Positions 52,592 to 61,813 of a stretch of DNA of 64,000 bases are shown here, one piece after another. The notes under the pieces were generated by a model that was not told the DNA's origin, did no database searches, and saw only the letters and a list, made by a program, of their open reading frames with translations. This stretch comes from Wielerella bovis. GTDB lineage: Bacteria > Pseudomonadota > Gammaproteobacteria > Burkholderiales > Neisseriaceae. The translations under genes and the position numbers were made by a program. The stretch is taken from positions 434,001 to 498,000 of the forward strand of contig NZ_CP092361.1 in assembly GCF_022354465.1 (NCBI RefSeq). Direction: 5' to 3'. Position 1 is the stretch's first letter. Each line of letters begins with the position of its first letter.

Positions 52592-55500
52592 ATGCTCTAT
52601 CTCTATCAATCCAATCGCCTAGAAAATCTCGCGCAAATGCTGGCAACTTTGCACACCAGCGTCCCCATCGCCAACCCTTTTGCACCCGAACACATTATCG
52701 TGCAAAGTCAAGGTATGCGCCGTTTTATCAGCCAATATCTCGCGCAACACACAGGCATCGCCGCCAATTTACAGTTTGCCTTGCCCGCAGGATTGGCGTG
52801 GCGATTGATGCGTCAAGCCGTACCCAATATTCCCGAACTCAGCCCTTTTGCATCGGAAGTGATGCGCTGGCGATTATTGGATTTGTTTCAATCGCCCGAA
52901 TTTGCCACGCCTAATTTTCAGGCTGCCTACACCGTTTTGCACGATTATTGGCAAAACGGCGCATATGCACAATATCAATTAGCAGGACAACTGGCGGATA
53001 TTTTTGACCAATATCTCGTGTATCGCCCCGACTGGATTGAAGCGTGGGCAGCAGGCAAATCCGTTCCCCATTTAGCGCACGAAAACGATGCCATTTGGCA
53101 AGCACAACTGTGGCGATATTTGGATAATGCACAGCAAAACGTACCGCATCGCGTGCAACTGTGGCGCACCTTAATGGATAAACTCGCCGATGAACAACAC
53201 GCCGCCCAATTGCCCGAACGCTATTTTGTGTTTGGCATCGCCACGCTTGCACCCATGTATTTGAAATTATTAGAACAAATCGCATTGCATCGTGATGTGC
53301 ATATTTTCGCGCTCAATCCCAGCGATTTGTATTGGGGCAATGTGCTGGAACCCGCGCAAATTCTGCGTTTGGGCGATGCTGCCGATTTGTCTATTCAAGG
53401 ACATCCTTTGCTCGCATCGCTGGGCAAACAAGGGCGCGATTTTTTCAACGAATTAAGCGAAGTCAGCGCACAACACGAAATCACATCATTTGCCGAAAAA
53501 CCCGTTTCAGGCTGCCTATTACACAGCATTCAACATCATATTCAAACCCAAACGCTGCCTGAAAATGCCTACGCAAACGGTTGGTTAGCCGCGCATCACG
53601 ATTATTTGGCGCAACACGTTTTCCCCAAAAATCCCGATTTAGCCGCCCGTTTTCAGGCTGCCGTAGCCGAAAAAATGCAGCCTGAAAACCCAATCGCACA
53701 ATTAAACGCCGACCACAGTTTACAAATTCACGCCGCACACAGTCCCTTGCGTGAATTGCAAATTTTAAAAGACCGTTTGCTGGATTTGCTGCATCGCCAC
53801 CCCGATTGGCAAGCACACGACATTGCCGTACTCACGCCCAATATTGAGCCATACGCACCGTATATTGAAGCCGTATTTGGCAAACATTCAGGCAGCACGG
53901 CTCTACCATACAGCATTTCAGACGTGAAACTATCGCGCCGCCAGCCACTTTTAGACGCGCTGGAACAAATATTAGCGTTGATGGACAGCCGTTTTGAAGC
54001 CGACAAATTACTCGCGTTATTGGATAATCAACTGATTTTAGACACATTCCAAATCAGCCGCGAAGATTTGCCGCTGTTACACGATACCGCCAGCCGACTG
54101 AATATCCGTTGGGGCAGCGATGCCGCCGAACGCGCCGAATATGGCGATGAATCGGGCAATTTGTTTACATGGCAGCAAGGTTTACAACGCCTGATTTTGG
54201 GCTTTATGCTGCCTGAAAACCGCAACCATTCCTTGTGGCAAAACATCGCCAGCTATGTTTCCCACCCCGACCATTTGGGCGCATTGAGCCGTTTCGCCAC
54301 GCTGGTGCAACACTTGTCGCGCACCAAAACCGAATGGCAACGCGCCACCACCATTGCCGATTGGTGCAACCGTGTCCGCCAACTCATCGCCACGCTTATC
54401 ACACCCAACAGCGATGACGACCGCGCCGCCTTACAACAATTAGAAAACGCGCTCGCCAACTGGCAAAACGAAGCCGATACCGCCCATTTTGTGCGCGAAA
54501 TCCCACGCGAAATCGCGCTGCAACATATCACGCGCTTTTTGAACAGCCAAAGCGAAGCAGGATTTTTGCACGGCGGTATCACATTTTGCAGCATGGTACC
54601 GATGCGCTCGCTGCCGTTTCAGGCTGTGTGTTTGCTGGGCATGAACGATGGCGATATGCCGCGCAACACCAAAGCCGCGCCGTTTGATTTGATTGCGCGA
54701 CATCCGCAAAAAGGCGACCGTTCGCGCCGTGATGATGACCGATATTTGTTTTTGGAAGCAATTTTGTCGGCACGCAGCGTGTTGTATTTGTCGTATGTCG
54801 GCAAAGATATTCGCACCGATGAAGAACGTGCGCCGTCCACCTTATTGGGCGAATTACTGGACACGGTGGCAGAATTAAGTAATGTATCGCCCAGCGAATT
54901 GCAGCAAAACTGGGTCAAACATCATCCTTTGCAAGCATTTTCGCGCCAATATTTTTCAGGCAGCCTGAAAAACGATTTAATCAGTGCACGACAAGATTAT
55001 GCCGATGCCTTGAACCATCCTTTGCCACCATTTGCGCCATTTGTAGCGCAGCCTGAAAACCTATTCAGCAGCCTGAAAACCGATGATTTAACCACGATTT
55101 CCCAAGCCGATTTTCTGCGTTTTTGGCGCAATCCCGTGCGCGTGTGGCTGCATAGCCAACTTAATTGGCAAGCACCTTATACCCAATCCGCCCACGAAGC
55201 AGACGAGCCATTTATGCCCGACCAACCCCGTCAAATCGCCGATGCTTACATTGCTGCACGCAAAAATGGCGATGATTTTGCCCAAGTCGCGCAAATCTTG
55301 TCGGCACAAAGTTTGCTGCCCACAGGCGAATTGGGCGAATTGGTCAAACACGATTATGCCGCGCAAGCTGCCGCGCTGCCGAGTGAATTATTATCCAGCC
55401 CCAAACAACCTGAACAAGCTGGCGAATTGCACACCGTTTCAGGCTGCCTATCGTATCGTTTGGCGCATTTATACGCACACGGACAAATTGTGTACGCCAC

Positions 55501-56029
55501 GCAATTGCTCAACGAACGAACTGACCGCGACAAATTATCCGCCGCCGACAAAGTGGATTTGCTGTTGCAACATTTGATTTATTGCGCCGCCACGCCCGAT
55601 GATGCGCCACACAGCCGCGACACGCATTACATCAGTTTGCCCGAATGTTTCAGGCTGCCTGAAATCCCGCAACAATTAGCATTGGACAGTTTGGCGATGT
55701 GGTTGGCGGCGTATCATGTCGGACAAAATACGCCCTTGCCATTTTTTCCGCGTGTGAATTTGGCGGCGGCAAGCGAATTTTTCACAGCAGAACAGCCCGA
55801 TTGGGACAAAGCCATCGCGGTGGCAGCAAAAAAATACCACGGCGGTTTTCGCGGTTTCGCGCAGAAGGATTATCCCGAAGTGCAGTTGGTGTTTGAACGC
55901 GGCAATGTGGACGATGAGCCGCCGTATCAATCGCCGCAGTTTGAATATTTGACGCAAAATTTGTTTGCCGTGTTTTCAGGCTGCTTGAAAGCGTTGGTTA
56001 ATCAAGAAGATGAAGAAAATGCAGCCTGA
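52592..56029 (+). CDS. recC: Exodeoxyribonuclease V gamma subunit RecC
   Basis: 1145 residues, slightly longer than E. coli RecC. N-terminal MLYLYQSNRLENLAQMLATL and HIIVQSQGMRRFISQYLAQH match RecC, with further conserved VFGIATLAPMYLKLLEQIA and DRYLFLEAILSARSVLYLSY. It recognises Chi and, with RecB and RecD (not in this window), processes DNA ends. More than a dozen uptake sequences or near matches lie in the frame, an unusually high density. Confidence 0.95.
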   Translation: MLYLYQSNRLENLAQMLATLHTSVPIANPFAPEHIIVQSQGMRRFISQYLAQHTGIAANLQFALPAGLAWRLMRQAVPNIPELSPFASEVMRWRLLDLFQSPEFATPNFQAAYTVLHDYWQNGAYAQYQLAGQLADIFDQYLVYRPDWIEAWAAGKSVPHLAHENDAIWQAQLWRYLDNAQQNVPHRVQLWRTLMDKLADEQHAAQLPERYFVFGIATLAPMYLKLLEQIALHRDVHIFALNPSDLYWGNVLEPAQILRLGDAADLSIQGHPLLASLGKQGRDFFNELSEVSAQHEITSFAEKPVSGCLLHSIQHHIQTQTLPENAYANGWLAAHHDYLAQHVFPKNPDLAARFQAAVAEKMQPENPIAQLNADHSLQIHAAHSPLRELQILKDRLLDLLHRHPDWQAHDIAVLTPNIEPYAPYIEAVFGKHSGSTALPYSISDVKLSRRQPLLDALEQILALMDSRFEADKLLALLDNQLILDTFQISREDLPLLHDTASRLNIRWGSDAAERAEYGDESGNLFTWQQGLQRLILGFMLPENRNHSLWQNIASYVSHPDHLGALSRFATLVQHLSRTKTEWQRATTIADWCNRVRQLIATLITPNSDDDRAALQQLENALANWQNEADTAHFVREIPREIALQHITRFLNSQSEAGFLHGGITFCSMVPMRSLPFQAVCLLGMNDGDMPRNTKAAPFDLIARHPQKGDRSRRDDDRYLFLEAILSARSVLYLSYVGKDIRTDEERAPSTLLGELLDTVAELSNVSPSELQQNWVKHHPLQAFSRQYFSGSLKNDLISARQDYADALNHPLPPFAPFVAQPENLFSSLKTDDLTTISQADFLRFWRNPVRVWLHSQLNWQAPYTQSAHEADEPFMPDQPRQIADAYIAARKNGDDFAQVAQILSAQSLLPTGELGELVKHDYAAQAAALPSELLSSPKQPEQAGELHTVSGCLSYRLAHLYAHGQIVYATQLLNERTDRDKLSAADKVDLLLQHLIYCAATPDDAPHSRDTHYISLPECFRLPEIPQQLALDSLAMWLAAYHVGQNTPLPFFPRVNLAAASEFFTAEQPDWDKAIAVAAKKYHGGFRGFAQKDYPEVQLVFERGNVDDEPPYQSPQFEYLTQNLFAVFSGCLKALVNQEDEENAA

Positions 56030-56143
56030 AACCTTTTGCAAAACTCCATTTTAATCATTAGGTTATTGATAAAAAATCATGTTTATATCAAAAATAGGAA
56101 AGATTTTTCTGATTATAGGCAGCCTGAAAAAGGGTCAAGAGTT

Positions 56144-56319
56144 GTAGGTCGGGCATTTATGCCCGACAATGTTGTCACAGTGTGTTGTGTCGGGCATATA
56201 GTCGCAGAACTGAAAAAGCAGTACGGCGTTGCCAACGCCCTTATGTACTATTCGTACATGGCGGGCGTTGTCACCTTGTACTGCATTTTCATTTCTACGA
56301 CTATAAATGCCCGACCTAC
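56144..56319. repeat. Palindromic GTCGGGCA repeat, fourth copy, interrupted
   Basis: Same repeat as at 25141, split by a Correia-like element between GTCGGGCA and AATGCCCGACCTAC. The intact copy at 25141 shows the uninterrupted form GGGCATAAATGCCC. Confidence 0.8.
56197..56305. mobile_element. Correia-like element (G) inserted in the palindromic repeat
   Basis: 109 bases with ends TATAGTCGC and CGACTATA. Removing it and one TA restores the palindrome seen in the intact repeat, so insertion at TA with TA duplication is directly readable. Core CAGTACGGCG then GTACATGGCGGGC. Confidence 0.85.
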
Positions 56320-56360
56320 GGCAATTATTTTTTATCGTGTACGAAAAATGCAGCCTGAAA

Positions 56361-56867
56361 TTATTTTGCCAATTCCGCATTCACTTCTTGATACAACGCC
56401 GCAAAATCAGGCTCGCCAACAAAGGTTTTCAGCACTTCGCCGCGTTTGTTAATCAACACGCTGGTCGGATACAACTCATTTTTCACAAATTTGCTGACGG
56501 TGGATTTGTCCGCATCAAACATCACTTGAAACGGAATTTGGGCTTTGGCGACATAATTTTTCACGCCGTCCAAACTATCGGCAGGATTGGTGGTCGGTAC
56601 GGCAATCCCGATAATTTGAAAATCTTTGCCCTGATAATCGTGCGCCATTTTGATGAGTTTCGGCATTTCGCTAACACAACCAGGGCAAGTGGGAAACCAA
56701 AAATTAATCAGCGTAACTTTGTCTGTTAAATTAGCGTTGCTGATATTTTGTCCTTTTAAATCAGATAACTGAAATGTTGGCGCAGGATTGGTAGCTGGCG
56801 AAAACAAGGTAAATGCGCCCAATCCAATAATCACGGCGGCGCATAATGCAGCAAAAATTTTATTCAT
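56361..56867 (-). CDS. TlpA-like thiol-disulfide protein
   Basis: 168 residues from ATG at 56867. One N-terminal membrane helix or uncleaved signal (IFAALCAAVIIGLGAFTLF), then a thioredoxin fold with active site WFPTCPGC near residues 57-64 and the cis-Pro in ELYPTSVLINKRG. Resembles periplasmic TlpA/ResA reductants used for cytochrome maturation or redox repair. It overlaps the thioesterase gene by eight bases, so translation is coupled. Confidence 0.88.
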   Translation of the reverse strand: MNKIFAALCAAVIIGLGAFTLFSPATNPAPTFQLSDLKGQNISNANLTDKVTLINFWFPTCPGCVSEMPKLIKMAHDYQGKDFQIIGIAVPTTNPADSLDGVKNYVAKAQIPFQVMFDADKSTVSKFVKNELYPTSVLINKRGEVLKTFVGEPDFAALYQEVNAELAK

Positions 56868-57270
56868 GATTGGTTGAAATAATGTGAGAAAAGGGTTGCA
56901 AAATATCATCAGGCAGCCTGAAAACACGCCCATCAACTGTGGTTGGCATCAATGTTACTTCGGCGGTGGCGCAAATATAGCCATTTTCGGCATGTAATAT
57001 CTGTTGTTGCAAGATAATTTGGCGTGATTGGGCAGCGGTCAGTTGACTGTGAATGTGCAATTCATCGTCCAAACGGGTAGCTCGGCGATAACGAATGTCT
57101 ATGCGCGACACGACTAAATTGGCGGCGCGTAAGGTTTCGTGCAGCCCATATTGTTGGAAAAAATGCCAACGTGCGGCTTCCAAAAATTCCAAATACCGCG
57201 CGTTATTGACGTGTCCATATCCGTCCAAATGATAATTTAACACGTTGATGATATAGGGTTTTAGATTCAT
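56860..57270 (-). CDS. 4HBT-family acyl-CoA thioesterase
   Basis: 136 residues. Hot-dog fold with YHLDGYGHVNNARYLEFLEA near residues 14-33, where the D-x-x-G-H-V-N-N motif forms the active site, and RIDIRYRRATRLDDELHI. It hydrolyses acyl-CoA esters; chain preference unknown. Its end overlaps the TlpA-like start. Confidence 0.85.
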   Translation of the reverse strand: MNLKPYIINVLNYHLDGYGHVNNARYLEFLEAARWHFFQQYGLHETLRAANLVVSRIDIRYRRATRLDDELHIHSQLTAAQSRQIILQQQILHAENGYICATAEVTLMPTTVDGRVFRLPDDILQPFSHIISTNHE

Positions 57271-57307
57271 TTTATTGATTTAAATGGTTTTCAGGCTGCC
57301 TGATTAT

Positions 57308-57430
57308 AGAGGCTAACAACAATTCGTTTGCGGTTGTTTTTTCGTCAAAATCGCCAACTTCTGCGTCAAAAATACTCACCAATGGACAGCATTGGCTCGC
57401 ATTTTTTCCTTGAATTTGGCGATTTTGCCT
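57308..57430. repeat. Diverged noncoding repeat, copy 2
   Basis: Contains CAATTCGTTTGCGGTTG, then CACCAATGGACAG and GGCTCGCATTTTTTCC, in the same order as 30468-30600. The short frames through it look spurious. Confidence 0.45.
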
Positions 57431-57483
57431 GAAAAACCAACTCCGCGCCCAAATTATCATTAGCCCCAAGGCAGCCTGAAAAA

Positions 57484-57843
57484 TTAAATTTCAATCGCTT
57501 CAAAGGCTTCGCGTTCCAAAGGTTCGCTGCTCAAATCGGTAACGATGCTGGACAGCACCACATCAAACCATTCGCGGAAAATATCGGGATGCAAATCGGG
57601 CCATTCGCTATCGTCATCACACCAGTCAGCAAGTTCGGCAGCAAAAATTTCTTCTACGCGACTTTCTACTTCATCCCATACTTCATCGGCATTTTCGCAA
57701 GCAGGAATTAAATAGGAATTGGCATCGTCTTGCAAATCTTCTAATGTCAATTCACTCATGTCGCTATTGGGTAAATTGTTGAGCCAATTCCAAAAAGGTT
57801 CTTGTGGCACGACAATAATGACGCTGCGATTAACTTCATACAT
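57484..57843 (-). CDS. Conserved hypothetical acidic protein downstream of mlaA
   Basis: 119 residues, very acidic (ADEVWDEVESRVEEIFAAEL, then DLHPDIFREWFDVV). It has no recognisable domain. It lies 24 bases after the mlaA stop on the same strand with AAAGGAAT before its ATG, so it is probably part of the mla transcript. Function unknown. Confidence 0.65.
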   Translation of the reverse strand: MYEVNRSVIIVVPQEPFWNWLNNLPNSDMSELTLEDLQDDANSYLIPACENADEVWDEVESRVEEIFAAELADWCDDDSEWPDLHPDIFREWFDVVLSSIVTDLSSEPLEREAFEAIEI

Positions 57844-57867
57844 GATGTTGATTCCTTTGATTAACAG

Positions 57868-58650
57868 TTATTCTTCAAGTTGGGTTGGCATGGCGATGGT
57901 TGGTTCAGTCGGGGAAACACTGCTTTCGTAATCTGCTTCGGGGTCAATCAGTTCATCCATGCTTTCAGGCTGCATTAAACCGAGTTGTTGATTACGAAAA
58001 GCGATATATGCTGTACGCGTGGCAACGTATTTTTCTACTGCCATTTCGTTGAGTGCATCGGTGGTATCCAACAAATTTTCACGGTTACTCACTGCATTGG
58101 TACCTATCAGCGCGTAACGTGTGCCTCGGTCATTGATAACACCTGTGGGCGAATAAACAGTATGAACCGCATTACCCAAACCATCACGCACGGTGGTAGG
58201 CCCAACCAAGGGTAACACCAAATAATTACTGTTTTTCCAACCCCATGTAGCGAATGTGTCGCCCAAAGTATTTTTGTTATTAGGCATACCAGCCTCAGAA
58301 GCAACGTCAATCAAACCGCCAATACCGAAAGTGGTATTCACGGCAACGCGCATAAAATCGTAGCCCGCATTTTTCACATTGCCACGCAAGACATTGCTGC
58401 CAAAGCTATTCACATCACGCAAATTATTAAAAAAATTGCGAACAGCAGAGCGAACAGGTTTTGGTGTAACTTTGCGATAACCCCGCGCAACGGGGGTCAT
58501 CACATATTGGTCGGCTTTGTCATTGAACGTGAACATGGCACGATTGTAACGTTCATAGGGGTCGTTGGTATTGTCTGCCAAGGTTGCACCACTTGCGCTC
58601 AATAATAAACAGGTTAGCAAGATTCTTTGATATTTCATTTGTTTAGCCAT
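57868..58650 (-). CDS. mlaA: Outer membrane lipid-asymmetry protein MlaA
   Basis: 260 residues from ATG at 58650 (GAGG upstream); ATG at 58638 would give a four-base overlap with mlaB. It has NTNDPYERYNRAMFTFNDKA, NTTFGIGGLIDVASEAGMP and LGDTFATWGWKNSNYLVLPL, the VacJ signature. The signal ends ASGATLAD and lacks an obvious lipobox Cys at the usual place, unlike the E. coli lipoprotein, so anchoring here is uncertain. Removes phospholipids from the outer leaflet. Confidence 0.93.
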   Translation of the reverse strand: MAKQMKYQRILLTCLLLSASGATLADNTNDPYERYNRAMFTFNDKADQYVMTPVARGYRKVTPKPVRSAVRNFFNNLRDVNSFGSNVLRGNVKNAGYDFMRVAVNTTFGIGGLIDVASEAGMPNNKNTLGDTFATWGWKNSNYLVLPLVGPTTVRDGLGNAVHTVYSPTGVINDRGTRYALIGTNAVSNRENLLDTTDALNEMAVEKYVATRTAYIAFRNQQLGLMQPESMDELIDPEADYESSVSPTEPTIAMPTQLEE

Positions 58651-58910
58651 TCTTCCACCTCATACAATTCCGCCAAAGCACGTACACTATCAGGCAGTGC
58701 GTGAAATTTCAGGCTGCCTTTTTCACGCAATGCTGCCAAAATCAGCGATAAGCAAGCAGAATCCGCACGCTCTACGCCGCTTAAATCCACCGTATGAATT
58801 TCAGGCTGCCTGATTTGACGGACAAATTGTTCCAATGTTGCACGATTTACGCTGCGGACATTGATTTCGCCGTGTACTTTCAGGCTGCCATTTTGCACTT
58901 CGGTTTGCAT
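58635..58910 (-). CDS. mlaB: STAS-domain protein MlaB
   Basis: 91 residues. STAS fold with VHGEINVRSVNRATLEQFVR and TVDLSGVERADSACLSLILA (near 45-64). It binds the MlaF ATPase in the cytoplasm and supports MlaFEDB activity. Its ATG touches the mlaC stop (TAATG) and its end overlaps mlaA. Confidence 0.88.
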   Translation of the reverse strand: MQTEVQNGSLKVHGEINVRSVNRATLEQFVRQIRQPEIHTVDLSGVERADSACLSLILAALREKGSLKFHALPDSVRALAELYEVEEWLNK

Positions 58911-59530
58911 TATTTGCTACCATTTTTGGCTTTTAAGCTGGCGATTAAGCCTTCAATACCTTTGCTGTCCAAAATTGGTTTAAACTCTTGTTGTTTCATT
59001 TGCACCAATTTGAACGCACCCTCAAAAGATACGTTGAACACTTTGTATTTGCCACCAGATTGATAGGTACTGAATACAGCTTTAATTGGCTGTTGTCCTG
59101 GTACAGTAATGGTTGCATTTACATCCACCACTTGGCGATTACCGAACATTGCGCCACCATTTTTCGTTGTCGCTTTATCGCTCACGGTTACTTGTGCATT
59201 TTTGTAACGCAACATTTGACCAGCGTAAGTGCGAATCAACATTTTGCGGTATTCTTCCACCAAAGTTTGTTTTTGAGCGGCAGTAGCTTTGTTCCATGGT
59301 GCACCCACTGATAAACGTGTCATCAACTCAAAATCAAAATACGGTGCAGCATAGTTTTCTGCCTGTCTACGAATGGCATCATCATTTTTGCCATTAGCTT
59401 GTTTCAAGATTTGCAGTACCTGAGTTGCATTGCCTTTCACTTGCGAAACGGCTTGTTGTGGTGTCGCAAAAGCCATATTGATGCTCAAAACACCAATGCT
59501 CAATGCAGTAACAAAAGCTGATTTTTTCAT
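58910..59530 (-). CDS. mlaC: Periplasmic phospholipid carrier MlaC
   Basis: 206 residues. Signal peptide (AFVTALSIGVLSINMAFA) and the MlaC fold with YAAPYFDFELMTRLSVGAPW and LVEEYRKMLIRTYAGQMLRY. It shuttles phospholipid between MlaA and the inner-membrane MlaFEDB complex. Preceded by AAGGAAAAAC. Confidence 0.94.
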   Translation of the reverse strand: MKKSAFVTALSIGVLSINMAFATPQQAVSQVKGNATQVLQILKQANGKNDDAIRRQAENYAAPYFDFELMTRLSVGAPWNKATAAQKQTLVEEYRKMLIRTYAGQMLRYKNAQVTVSDKATTKNGGAMFGNRQVVDVNATITVPGQQPIKAVFSTYQSGGKYKVFNVSFEGAFKLVQMKQQEFKPILDSKGIEGLIASLKAKNGSK

Positions 59531-59617
59531 ATGTTTTTCCTTATCGTTAAATACAAAAGTTTATTGTGTATAAATCATCATATATTTTTTATGATTAGAT
59601 TTCAGGTAGCCTGAAAA

Positions 59618-60097
59618 TTATTCACTCTCTGGAGTATCTTTGCTCATAAAATTGCTCACAAATTTGTTGATGAGATTTTCCAACACCATCGCCGAAGTGG
59701 TCAAAGATAAAGTATCGCCGTGTTGCAATTTAGCTTCATTACCGCCATTGGTCAAACCAATATACTGTTCGCCCAACAAACCCGAAGTCAAAATCGCCGC
59801 GCTCGCATCCACACTAAACGGATATTGTTTATCCAATTCCATGCTCACTTTCGCTTGGAAATTTTGCGGGTCAAGCTGGATACTGCTAACACGTCCAACC
59901 AATACGCCAGCAGTTTTAATTGGCGCTTGCACTTTCAAACCACCGATGTCTTCAAATTCCGCATACACCGTATAAGTTTGCGTACTGCTGCCAAAACCGC
60001 CTTTATTGCCCGCCACTTTGAACGACAACGCCCCCAAAGCCACAAAACCCAGCAACACAAACACACCCACCCAAAATTCTAAAACACTTTTTTTCAT
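59618..60097 (-). CDS. mlaD: MCE-domain protein MlaD
   Basis: 159 residues. One N-terminal membrane helix (FWVGVFVLLGFVALGALSFK) and an MCE domain with TVYAEFEDIGGLKVQAPIKT, GVLVGRVSSIQLDPQNFQAK and ILTSGLLGEQYIGL. Forms the hexameric ring of the MlaFEDB complex. Confidence 0.93.
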   Translation of the reverse strand: MKKSVLEFWVGVFVLLGFVALGALSFKVAGNKGGFGSSTQTYTVYAEFEDIGGLKVQAPIKTAGVLVGRVSSIQLDPQNFQAKVSMELDKQYPFSVDASAAILTSGLLGEQYIGLTNGGNEAKLQHGDTLSLTTSAMVLENLINKFVSNFMSKDTPESE

Positions 60098-60151
60098 TTG
60101 ATTATCCCATTATTTTCAGGCTGCATTAAAACCGTAGGCAGCCTGAAAAAA

Positions 60152-60928
60152 TCAAGTAAACATAAACGCCGTCAAAATAAAATCCAACGCCAACACCGCC
60201 AACGCTGAAGACACCACCGTGCGCGTACTCGCTCGCAAAATTCCTTCCGCAGTCGGCACACAATGAAACCCCTGATACACCGCAATCAACGCCACCGCCG
60301 TACCAAAACACAGCGACTTAATCAAACCATTGACCACATCATACGACACATCAATATTATTTTGCATATTGGACCAGAACACCCCTGCGTCTAAACCCAA
60401 CCATTCCACGCCAACCAAATAACCGCCATAAATCCCAGCCACGTTAAAAATACACGCCAACAGAGGCATAGAAATCACACCCGCCCAAAAACGCGGCGCA
60501 ACCACACGCGCTACAGGATTCACCGCCATCACATTCATCGCTTCAAGCTGCTCGGTGGTTTTCATCAAACCAATTTCACTCGTCATCGCACCACCCGCAC
60601 TGCTGGCAAACAAAATCGCCGCCAACACAGGTCCAAGCTCACGCAACAGCGAAGCCGCCACCATAAAGCCCAACACATCAGCTGATTTAAATTTCGCCAA
60701 CTGCGTGTAACCCTGCAAACCAATTACCATGCCGACAAACAAACCCGACACCGCAATAATCAACACCGACAACACACCCGAAAAATACATCTGCCGCACC
60801 GTCAAACGCGGACGCAACAACGACTGTGGTAACAGTAACAAAATATTCAATAAAAACAGCGCATTTGCCCCAAGCGTTTGAATAAACGCCAAAGTTTTCG
60901 CACCAATTGTTTGGATAAAATTCATCAT
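60152..60928 (-). CDS. mlaE: Permease MlaE
   Basis: 258 residues, about five membrane helices. Conserved [20 protein letters not shown] and [20 protein letters not shown] (near 94-131), the MlaE/YrbE signature. Upstream is a lipoprotein gene instead of the usual mlaF, whose start lies 700 bases further away. Confidence 0.94.
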   Translation of the reverse strand: MMNFIQTIGAKTLAFIQTLGANALFLLNILLLLPQSLLRPRLTVRQMYFSGVLSVLIIAVSGLFVGMVIGLQGYTQLAKFKSADVLGFMVAASLLRELGPVLAAILFASSAGGAMTSEIGLMKTTEQLEAMNVMAVNPVARVVAPRFWAGVISMPLLACIFNVAGIYGGYLVGVEWLGLDAGVFWSNMQNNIDVSYDVVNGLIKSLCFGTAVALIAVYQGFHCVPTAEGILRASTRTVVSSALAVLALDFILTAFMFT

Positions 60929-61074
60929 TTATGTCTATTTCATATTTCAGGCAGCCTGAAAAAAATCATTTAATTGTTCAGAACGCGCGTCTTGCCACGC
61001 ACCACGCTTTCAGGCTGCCATAATTCAACATTTTGTACAAAAGGCAGCCTGAATATGCCATTTTACAAAACCAT

Positions 61075-61767
61075 TTATTTACTGACTGAACCAACAAAAG
61101 CACCCAATAATCCTATTGGAATAAGTACCACATCAGCAGCCAAAGTTAATGGTGTTACCAAAATCCTCCCCAATAAATCGCCTACATCCACATTTTTGCT
61201 TTCTGTACGCACTTGTAATACCACAGGCACACTTTGCTCAAAACGGTAATCCGATTTAGCCGAAACAGGTTTCGAAAAAATTTCACCATTATTTAAGAAA
61301 CAACGCACATATGTTTCAGGCTGCTTATCCCATTTCTTAAACGACAAGTCTTGCAGAACCGTGATTTCTTTTGCATCACGCGTTGTATAATGCAAGCAGA
61401 AATTGCTATTAAAACGTTGATTTTCTGTATAAATGGTAACAGGTAAACCTTTTACATCATCATGACTATAATCTTTAATTTGATATTGTCGCGCCAATTT
61501 CGCATTCAACACAGGCAGCAAACGTTGCGCCGTATCTTTATCCAATGCATACCAATATTTATCGCCCATCATCAACAAACTACCCGCTTTCAGTTGCGGA
61601 TTATCCTGCTGTATTTGCCCAAAAGCATACACATTATCCATACCTGCATCTTGATAGTGATAGTCCGTTGTATAGAAAGGTTTCAGCCCCCAAAGCATCA
61701 TCGTACAACCATTCAAACTCAACACCAATAACGCAGCGACCATTAAACCCACAGATTTCAGTTTCAT
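61075..61767 (-). CDS. Lipoprotein inserted between mlaF and mlaE
   Basis: 230 residues from ATG at 61767. Lipobox VLSLNGC with Cys21. Mature part with LKPFYTTDYHYQDAGMDNVY, AGSLLMMGDKYWYALDKDTA, and a C-terminal hydrophobic ILVTPLTLAADVVLIPIG segment recalling the end of YceK-type lipoproteins. I do not recognise the family otherwise. It breaks the usual mlaF-mlaE adjacency and has uptake sequences on both sides, suggesting insertion. Confidence 0.75.
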   Translation of the reverse strand: MKLKSVGLMVAALLVLSLNGCTMMLWGLKPFYTTDYHYQDAGMDNVYAFGQIQQDNPQLKAGSLLMMGDKYWYALDKDTAQRLLPVLNAKLARQYQIKDYSHDDVKGLPVTIYTENQRFNSNFCLHYTTRDAKEITVLQDLSFKKWDKQPETYVRCFLNNGEIFSKPVSAKSDYRFEQSVPVVLQVRTESKNVDVGDLLGRILVTPLTLAADVVLIPIGLLGAFVGSVSK

Positions 61768-61813
61768 GTTCAACGCTCCATTTATTATTGATGACAAAAA
61801 GGCAGCCTGAAAA

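Larger units (their letters stand above)
56030..56360. other. Intergenic region of nested repeats after recC
   Basis: Holds uptake sequences near 56023 and 56118, the interrupted palindromic repeat and the nested Correia-like element. No gene supported. Confidence 0.6.

Noticed and set aside
56036..56452. A 138-codon plus-strand frame after recC
   Set aside because: It is made of palindromic and Correia-like repeats and then the opposite strand of the TlpA-like gene.
57272..57469. A 65-codon minus-strand frame after the thioesterase gene
   Set aside because: It covers the diverged noncoding repeat and has no start signal or family likeness.
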